A program made the translations under genes and the position numbers. 64,000 nt of DNA from Numida meleagris (lineage: Eukaryota; Chordata; Aves; Galliformes; Numididae): positions 54,282,486 through 54,346,485 of the forward strand of contig NC_034411.1 of assembly GCF_002078875.1 (NCBI RefSeq), in the 5' to 3' direction. Positions 56,481 through 64,000 of the stretch are shown here, in pieces. Within the stretch, counting starts at the first letter, position 1. The number at the start of each line of letters is the position of its first letter. Below the pieces are notes generated by a model that worked only from the letters and a program-made list of their open reading frames with translations, searched no databases and was not told the DNA's origin.

Positions 56481-58845
56481 AACCCCTCCTTTTTGCTTCT
56501 TTTCCCACTGTCTCTATAGAACTTTTCAGTCTCTGTAAACGAGCAACTGAAGAAAGATTTGCTGTCCCATTCGTTCCGCATTGCCCCCATAAAAAGCAAA
56601 TATTTTCAGGTTGACTGAAAGTTTAACTTTGTTATTTTTTTTATTTTTAAAGAAAATCCAGCGTGACATGGCACGCGTTGGTGCCCTTGCCACTTAACAA
56701 ATTACTTGTTTTTTTGACCTAAGTTAAATGCTGTGCAAATTTCCCTTGTCCGTGTTTTCATTGTGTGCAGACTTCACAGATAAAGAGCTAACTAGTTGGG
56801 ACTTTTTAGTAAGAGCTTCCTTCCTTCACAGCAGATTTTTTTTCTGCTATGTCTTTAATGGCACAAAAGCTTGGATCCTCAGTAAATTGGTCATTGCACA
56901 GTTGCCCTCAGCGAAGCTGTGACATCTTACACAAGTCGTTGGTGGCCTGTGAATTTTGGCAGTGCTGGGAGGTGCAGCGGGGTCTTCTTGCCTGGCACTG
57001 CTGAGCCCACTGGCCTCCTTCATTTCACAACCTGGAGAAGGAGTATATTTTACCAGAGGAAGTCACCAACAAGTGCTTCCTCACAAGGCACCAAAATACA
57101 AGTTGCAGAAGTACTGATGAAAATCTCAAGCTTACATTAAATTAGCATCATTTTCAAAAGAGAGTATTGTACAGCTGTAAATCTTGGGCCTTTCTCACCC
57201 TTCATGTGGCTTTCCCTCCACCAGCATTTAGGTCAGGAGGTTCAGCCTGCCCCACTGCCCCCAGCAGAATATCTGGCGCTGGGAGCCAAGATAGGCAGTC
57301 TAAGGTGAGCCAACGTCCTCTTCTGCCACAAAGCTCTGGTTTTGCACTGTTGGCCCCTCAGGGGCTCCTATGACAGCCCTCTGCATGATGAATTGCTGGC
57401 CCAACAATGAACCCTTTGGGCCCTCCCATTTCTTCTTAAATCTCAAATTCTTCCAAAATCGTAGCCTCAACAGAATTTTTGTTCATCATGAGAAAGAAAA
57501 AGCAAAATGAGCAAGCAGTGCTCATCTTCTAACAGGGGAGTACAGTACACACTGGAGAAGATGTTTTGGAATGTATAAATCATCTTGCTTTGCCTTTTTT
57601 TGTCAACATCATTTGACTTCCTTTTTAGAGACACACAAAATAGTTGTATTTTTCAGAAGACAAAGCTTGAGGTTTGATTCCAGAATATTAACAGCTGAAA
57701 TAGGGTCTTATTCAGCAGCAGATCACTGCTTTTATTTACCAGAGCAGATAAGAGCTTTCCAAGGGGCATCTGGCAATGGGAATGTCACAGCCTGTGTATA
57801 GATGCAGTAAGAGATTTCCTCATTTTTCAGAATAATTTTTTTTGTACGTGTAGGGGAAGAAATGACATTTATTTAACTTCCACACTCAGTAATAGTAGCT
57901 TAGGCTGTCGGTTGTTTATAAGTAGTATAGTGATACAGACAGATTAGTTGTATTTTTAAATTCTTTAGACATCTTCTAATTTCCTTCCAAATTCTGCTTT
58001 CCATATGAGATTCAAACTCATGGCCCTTAGTCCCGCTTTTTCTTCAGCACTCATACAAACCGCCATCATTACCCACAGCTTGCAACACAGGGAGAATATC
58101 AGCGATAACCAGTGGTTTGTGATAGATCTGCAGAGGAGGAATAAGAAAGTTGAAAAAGGAATTTGACACATTCACATAAATCACGACCTGCTCAAGAACA
58201 TCTCTTAAAATTACTAAATATATTTATTCACTTAATGTTATTTTGTTGGTACCAATCAGTTGTGATGTCTGAAATCTTTGAGCATTTTCTTCTGGGAATT
58301 ACAGAATTAAACCTCTCAAGTAACCAGAAGAGAAGAAGGAGGACAAGGACAGGGCTTTTAGCATCTGAACCGATAACATCTGGGCAGGGTGCTGTGAGCA
58401 GCGGTTAGGGCAGGCTGGCAATTGAACCCCTGGGTAGAGGGAGATGAAGAAGGTCTTGTGAATGGCTTTACAAGGTTTTAAATACTTTTCCTACTAACTG
58501 TAGGTGTTTTGAGCTCTGCTGTGTGAAGACAGAGGCACTTTATTATCCCAAGTAATTGTATTATGATTTGGGGTAATAACCAGCACCCTCTTTTCAGCAA
58601 CCAGTTAATGAGGTTCAAAGGGATGGGAAGTTGAGTTAACAAAGGACAAGACCGCAGTCGGAGCACATCTGTGCCCTGGCTACCAAGGAGGTAACACAAG
58701 GAAGCTAGGTTTATAACTGCTTGTCTTTTTTCTCTGGTTGCTGCTGCCTTTCTCCATAAATTAGCCCATGCTCCTTCTTAACTTGCAGCAAGAGAAAAGG
58801 AAGAGGGGCCCTGAGGATCTGCACTCCACTCCCTTCTTGCTTGCA
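56481..58845. other. Intergenic sequence, no gene seen
   Basis: Unique sequence with T-rich runs near 56630 and 57835. No recognised gene or repeat. Confidence 0.45.
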
Positions 58846-58990
58846 GTGATACACACGGTATCTATTTAGCTATTATCGTTAATGAGCACAGGAGATAAAG
58901 CATTAATATAGATAAACAAGTTAGAAATGAGTTGTCTCTGTTCAAGTCATTTTAACTGTTGCATTTTAAATCCTTTATGGGATGACCACT
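58846..58990. promoter_or_regulatory. Candidate conserved element
   Basis: Contains TTTAGCTATTATCGTTAATGAGC, GATAAAGCATTAATATAG and ATAAACAAG (forkhead-like) in unique sequence. Inferred from motifs only. Confidence 0.27.
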
Positions 58991-61900
58991 GACCAGCCAT
59001 ACTCAGAATGCAAATTTCCATCTTGTCCCCAAAGTGTCTGACATAGAAAGAATATTTACTTGTGCAAAGGGTCAGCACACACCTGATTTCAGGAGAAGAC
59101 AGTCACCAAATCAATCAGATCTCAAATAGCCAAAAATATCAGATTTTCTCCCTGATGGGCATGTGCTATGCATTAACACGAGGAAAGTCATGTGTAATGG
59201 TAAAAGCATTAGGCTGTTTTGGAAAGGTAGAGCCTCTAAAAGATAGCCTTCCTAGCCAGACTACATTTTAATAAGATGTGCAGGGTGTTATTTCATGCTT
59301 AAAGAAACATTAATTATGGTACTTGGTATTTTGTTTCCTTCAAAGCCAGTGAAATAAGTGGCACATATAATGGCAGTGAAATAAGGCACATAAAACCAAA
59401 ATAACAGCAAACAAACCACGAAAAACAGACCTGGTGCCTGGGCTCTCCAGTACTGTGGTAGATGGATATCCCTTTACTGCACACCACCTCACACTCTGGA
59501 ACACTGAGCTGCATTCCTTTCCCTTACTAAAGGAGCATATGTCTGTTGGCTCACCAAAACCCTTCGTCTGCACTTTTCTAGCGAAAGTTTTCTTCTGAAA
59601 CACTGCAGCCCAGCAAAGGTTGTCACTTCTGAGAAAACATCCCTCCCTGACAGAATCTCTCAAGAGTTCACATCCACACCACAGCACTGCTGGCAGCTCT
59701 GCACTGCCATGCTGGCAGTCTGCATTTGGAGTGTGGCCTGAAAGATGGGCAGTTCTTTGCTGGCCCCATTGATTTCCAGTGTTTTGCCCAACTCTTCTGA
59801 ATCAAAATCACTTCAAAGACCCAAAACAGATTGATTCACATGTGAACACTACCCAAACTGTCTTCTGAGGGGGCAAATGCTTGTCTTATGTTCCTTTGAA
59901 CCCACTGTCACCCATTTACTTGTATTTACTTTGGATGGCCTACGGCTGAACCATGGAAATTAGAAAACAAACTCTTATTCAGCCAGTCATGTCAAAGGTG
60001 ACCGCTGTGCCAGAGAGTCGGCTGCAGGACAAACGCTCCCCGATCGGCAGCCTCTTCTGCGGCGTTGCTGTCTCCACAGTTACGTACCTGTCTGCAGAAG
60101 CCTTCAGTTTATCTTGTCTGTGTTGAAAGTCCTGACGGTGCCATCAATCTGGGAGATGAGAGGGATGCTCCGCTGACACTCACACAATGGCTGCGGTACA
60201 AGAGAAAGAGCCAGCTCCCTGCAAGCCCACTCCTTGGAGCGCCGGGCTGCCACCATCTTCACACCCAGGTCCTGTCAGCCAAAGGGACAAATAGCACAGG
60301 GCACCTCAAGCAATCACAGGGCCTGGAGGCTGCAAGGTGCCCTGAGGATACAAACCAGCTCCCACTTCTCCAACGAATGAGATGCAGCAGGGCCAGTGGG
60401 CACAGTAAAATGGAGTTTTAAGTCCATATCTCATGAACTGTGTGTTTTCAGGGGCTGTCTTTAGCTAGGTGAGCAATTTTTGAGACCTGCTAGTAAGACC
60501 AAGAGAGTACAGCAATACAGCCTGACAGCAAAAACATGATTATCTGAGACATCCTTAATGTTTTAAGGCCCTTAGAGAAGCTCTAACTATACTATAGGGC
60601 CATGAAAGGGAACTGGATGATTTTCCAGCTAGCAAGATGGTGTGGGTAAGTCAAAGATGCCGCATGGTGTAACAGTCCACCTACACACATCTGAGGCATT
60701 GCATTTCAGTGCACCTCCCACCAAAATACAGCCTTTATACTTCCTCACCACTGGGCTGGTGAAATCTCTCCTCTGTTAAACTCACCAATCCCCATAGCTC
60801 GCCATGGCTTGTCTTCCCTGCACCCTGGGGAGCTGAAATTCAATAAGCTCCACTCAGATCAGCCAGCTGCCTTTCACTATTGCAGTAACAACCAGAAGAG
60901 TTGCAAAACTGAGGAGCCTGGTGACCAAACAGTCACACTTTGCTGTCCTTCTCATGATGTGTGGTATACTGCCCAGTGGCTCATCCCAGTGTAATTAATA
61001 TGAGACTGTGGAATAAAATGCTCACCAGGAACCCAAAGGCTATCACCACCTACGACGTGTTGATGCAGTTCAAAGAGTGATCTGAATAGCAGGAGAAAAA
61101 TAAATTTGAAAATGTATGAAGCAGATTTGTGAGCTCAGTTTGCCCACTATAGAGTAAATTCAGCTCAGGATAATAAATTGCCCATACACGATATGTAGGG
61201 AAAAACAAGGCTACTGCCTGTTCACACCCAGCACTGGCATGCTTTACTTTCACCAAAGCTGATGGCCTTGTGCTAGTCCCGCAGACTGCCTTTGCACCAA
61301 TGGCTGCCAGTGTTAGAGACTTGCAATGAAACTGGAAAGGCAGCAAACATACTGGGTTTCACAGAGCCTTGTGCACTTACTTGCTGCTACCCTAGGCCAG
61401 GCCTAGGGTTTCAGCATACACAGTGCATGCATATGGAATTGCAGTCCTGAACTGTGTAACAGGGGTGGCTCTGTGGTTTCTACACAAAACTGAGTCTGTC
61501 AAGGTTTCCAGCTGAGTTTGCTGTAAGAGTTAGGATCCAGCCCAGGCAGAGAGCACCATGCCAGCCTCATGGTTTCAGATAGCGCTGCTGCTTTGGACAG
61601 CACCACACAGCTGAGCTGAGTTGCTAAATTATGATGAAGTGGTCAGCAAGGAAACAGGGTCCCAAGTGCAACCCCTTGGTTGCTTAGAGATTTCACTCTC
61701 TGAAGTGGGCTGATAGTTCAGAACCTATTAGTTACGTCTCAAACAACGTCTAGAGAAAGGCATGTCCACACCAGATCGACAGTTTTTGATTGATATTTTT
61801 ACATGACAGATGGCAGGCACAGAAGCAAGAACTGTATGTCAGATCAGTAAAGCAGAGGTGAGTCTGCAACAGGCACTCATCCTCTGGCCTCTGGCCTGCC

Positions 61901-62689
61901 ATGGAGCTGGACAAGAATTGCTGCAGTGCAGCTTTCATCACTCCACTACATTTTCCTTTGAAAAAACGACAACATGTCAAGCCTTAAAGAGGTCAGCGCT
62001 GCCAGTTTCCTCCCTTCCACCCTCCTTCCCTGTTCCTGGCACATTAAGCTGCTTGCTACTCTGCTGCTCTGCTGCCAGGAGAGTGGAGCTCTAGCCAAGA
62101 CAGAAATTAAGCACTGACTCTGATGCTGGTGGACATAGCCTCTTCTGTGCTATAGCAGGTACCTCATCCCTGACCCCCAGCATCTCCCTGAATCCCAGCC
62201 CGCACGTGGACGCATGCAGCAGCCCCTCGCATTCCCCTCCCATCAGGGGTCCGCACTGCACTTCGAAACGTGTGAGGCTGCTGGGAAGACTCAGTGCCCG
62301 CTACGTGCTTCAGCATTGTCGAAGCAGTTGGGCTCGGTGGCTGCGCCGTGCTCAGCCCAGGGAGCACAAATCAGCTCCTGGAGACCCATCACACGGTTAG
62401 GGCGAGCCAATGAGCAGCCGCGGAGAGGGCACGAGTTGCCAAAAGAGCAGATGTGTCCGAAGTCTGTACCAGTTAATTTCGTGACCTACTGAAATCACAG
62501 AGAGATTTATACTGCTAATTACTGACTTTGTTTCTGGTTTAATCATCCTTCCCTTCACCTTTCTGTAAAGCTGAGAAGGGAAAAAATGCTGGTAAACAGC
62601 ATGTCTTAAGCAGGATGGTTTTTCGAACAGAATCATGTGATTGGAACGTGATTGGGGTTTTTGGAGAAAAACATTGACAAAGAAAATAT
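58991..62689. other. Intergenic sequence, no gene seen
   Basis: Unique sequence, slightly GC-richer near 60.0-60.4 and 62.0-62.4 kb. Open frames there have no family match and no splice-site support. Confidence 0.45.
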
Positions 62690-63060
62690 TTTAACTAAAG
62701 CTTTTAATTTAGCAGTGAGACATATTCTTACTTTCATTTGTGAGCCAGAATCCTTCAAGCAGCGAAAGCAAAATGATTTAAAAACATTTCCTCTGCCCTG
62801 GATGTGAACGAGCGAACTGTGAGCAGCTGAAATTTCTCATCAGTGCTCAGAAAAATGGATGACGGGGATGAGAAGCTGTGAAAACGCTACAAAATATGCA
62901 GAGACCTTGACTCTGTGGAGTTTTATTTCCCTTTGTAAATACCTTTGGCATGTAATTTCACAGAGGCTAGTACAGCTATGCATGTGCATAAAATTGCTAC
63001 ATAGAGGCAGCCTCAGGAAACAGGTTAATGTGAACCTATTTCCTGTTAAATTTTTTTTCC
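62690..63060. promoter_or_regulatory. Candidate conserved element
   Basis: Contains AAGCTTTTAATTTAGCAG, AATGATTTAAAAAC, GAGCAGCTGAAATTTC (CAGCTG E-box) and CTATGCATGTGCATAAAATTGC (octamer-like) in non-repetitive sequence. Weak, motif-only support. Confidence 0.25.
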
Positions 63061-64000
63061 GGTGATTTTTTTCTGGCTTCATGCATTTCTCACCCCTGTG
63101 CTTCTTGGATGCTGTGTTCATGTATTTTACATCCACACCAGCCCTGTACAGACCATGCAAGCATCCACACAGAAAGGCCAAAGAAAGAACCACAGTTTGC
63201 CAGACTGAACAGAACATCCTTATCTTTGTTATTTGCACAGCAAATCTGATTTCAAAACTGATTCCTCCTAAGGCATTGGGCAAACTATTCAAGGCTCTAA
63301 AGAGAGGTGGTAGGTCTTGCAGAGCCACTGGGCATCTTGGTAGTGTTGACAAGAGGCAGAGACCGTCAGAGAGCAAAGACTCTAAATCCTTATTGGTTTT
63401 TCCTTTGGGAAATATTTGGGAAGAATATGTGGTGAACCAAATAGCATATGTTGATCTCACTTCAGACATGCAACCTGCAGTTTAGAGAGCAGATGAAGAG
63501 AATAGTCAGTGCCGTATGTCCCTCTGTGTGTTTTGCTTGAGCAGCTACATCAGTTGGAGCGTTGAGTGTTTTAACCTGGAAATCAAAGAAAGAGAGGCGG
63601 GATGTGTCTCCGTGCACCACTCTCTGTGGCTCAGCCTAAGGCAGGCGGGACTGGGAGCTCCAGTTTCTGTTTGCTCCCAGCTGACTTTGGGTGTATCTCC
63701 TGCAGTTCCTACCAGCTCTCTCTCCACTAGGTTCAAGGTTTGCCTTGTGCATGGGGTTTGGATAAACTAAGAAATCTGTAGGAAAATGAGCTTCAGCACT
63801 TCAGGGCCTCGTCTTCTGCTTCCCGTGTACTGAGAACCAGACCACTGCCTGGCTGGAGGCCTGGCCATCAATACCCCAGTGACACCACAGTGCTGGGCGG
63901 GCTGGTGCTGGCGGCCCCTCAGACCGGGATAAGTGGAGCCGTGTACCGCTGCCGTGAGCTGCTCCCGGGGTTCTGAGCAGGGTGCGGGGCCGCAGCCCCA
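63061..64000. other. Right edge of window, no gene seen
   Basis: Unique sequence that turns GC-rich with CpG in the last 150 bases (63850-64000). This may be the edge of a CpG-rich segment continuing beyond the window. Confidence 0.4.

Noticed and set aside
55988..56614. 208-residue Phe-Leu-Pro-Ser frame
   Set aside because: Translation of the CCTT repeat across a gap.
62840..63469. 209-residue reverse-strand frame
   Set aside because: No recognisable domain, no supporting promoter or splice structure, and competing frames on the other strand (for example 63081-63485). Expected by chance in 64 kb.

Overview
The window looks like avian nuclear DNA, most likely from a galliform bird. It carries several CR1 LINE fragments, which are the dominant avian retroposon, and solitary endogenous-retrovirus LTRs. 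It also has a GC-rich CpG island at one developmental gene and two N-filled assembly gaps inside CCTT/CCCTT microsatellites. The species call is an inference from repeat content. There are no prokaryotic or phage features.

The one protein-coding gene I can support is OLIG3, an intronless bHLH transcription factor (ATG at 4153, stop ending 4974, + strand). It sits in a CpG-rich block of about 4 kb (roughly 2160-6160). A TATA box and initiator mark a likely transcription start near 3943, and an AATAAA at 5896 marks a likely 3' end. Upstream lies a 195-bp pyrimidine-rich tract and a G-quadruplex motif. The 3' UTR holds a second G-quadruplex motif and an uninterrupted 41-A tract.

From about 6.2 kb to the end (58 kb) I see no exon, RNA gene or spliced gene. 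This fits the gene-poor surroundings of OLIG3 in other vertebrates. Repeats here are: CR1 fragments near 10.3-11.0, 13.7-14.2, 29.7-30.0, 47.0-47.4 and 48.1-48.9 kb; two related solo LTRs at 19.2 and 29.1 kb; two copies of a second LTR-like family at 12.6 and 22.9 kb; and assorted microsatellites.

Between the repeats are several stretches of balanced composition dense in homeodomain, SOX, TCF/LEF or E-box motifs. I list them as candidate conserved regulatory elements of OLIG3 or a neighbour. They are motif-based guesses with low confidence, because conservation cannot be tested here. The most specific is 16040-16330, with an inverted pair of TCF/LEF sites next to two SOX-type sites. A separate 65-bp direct duplication at 43.7 and 44.6 kb, exactly 900 bp apart, is unexplained. 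I found no convincing new gene system.
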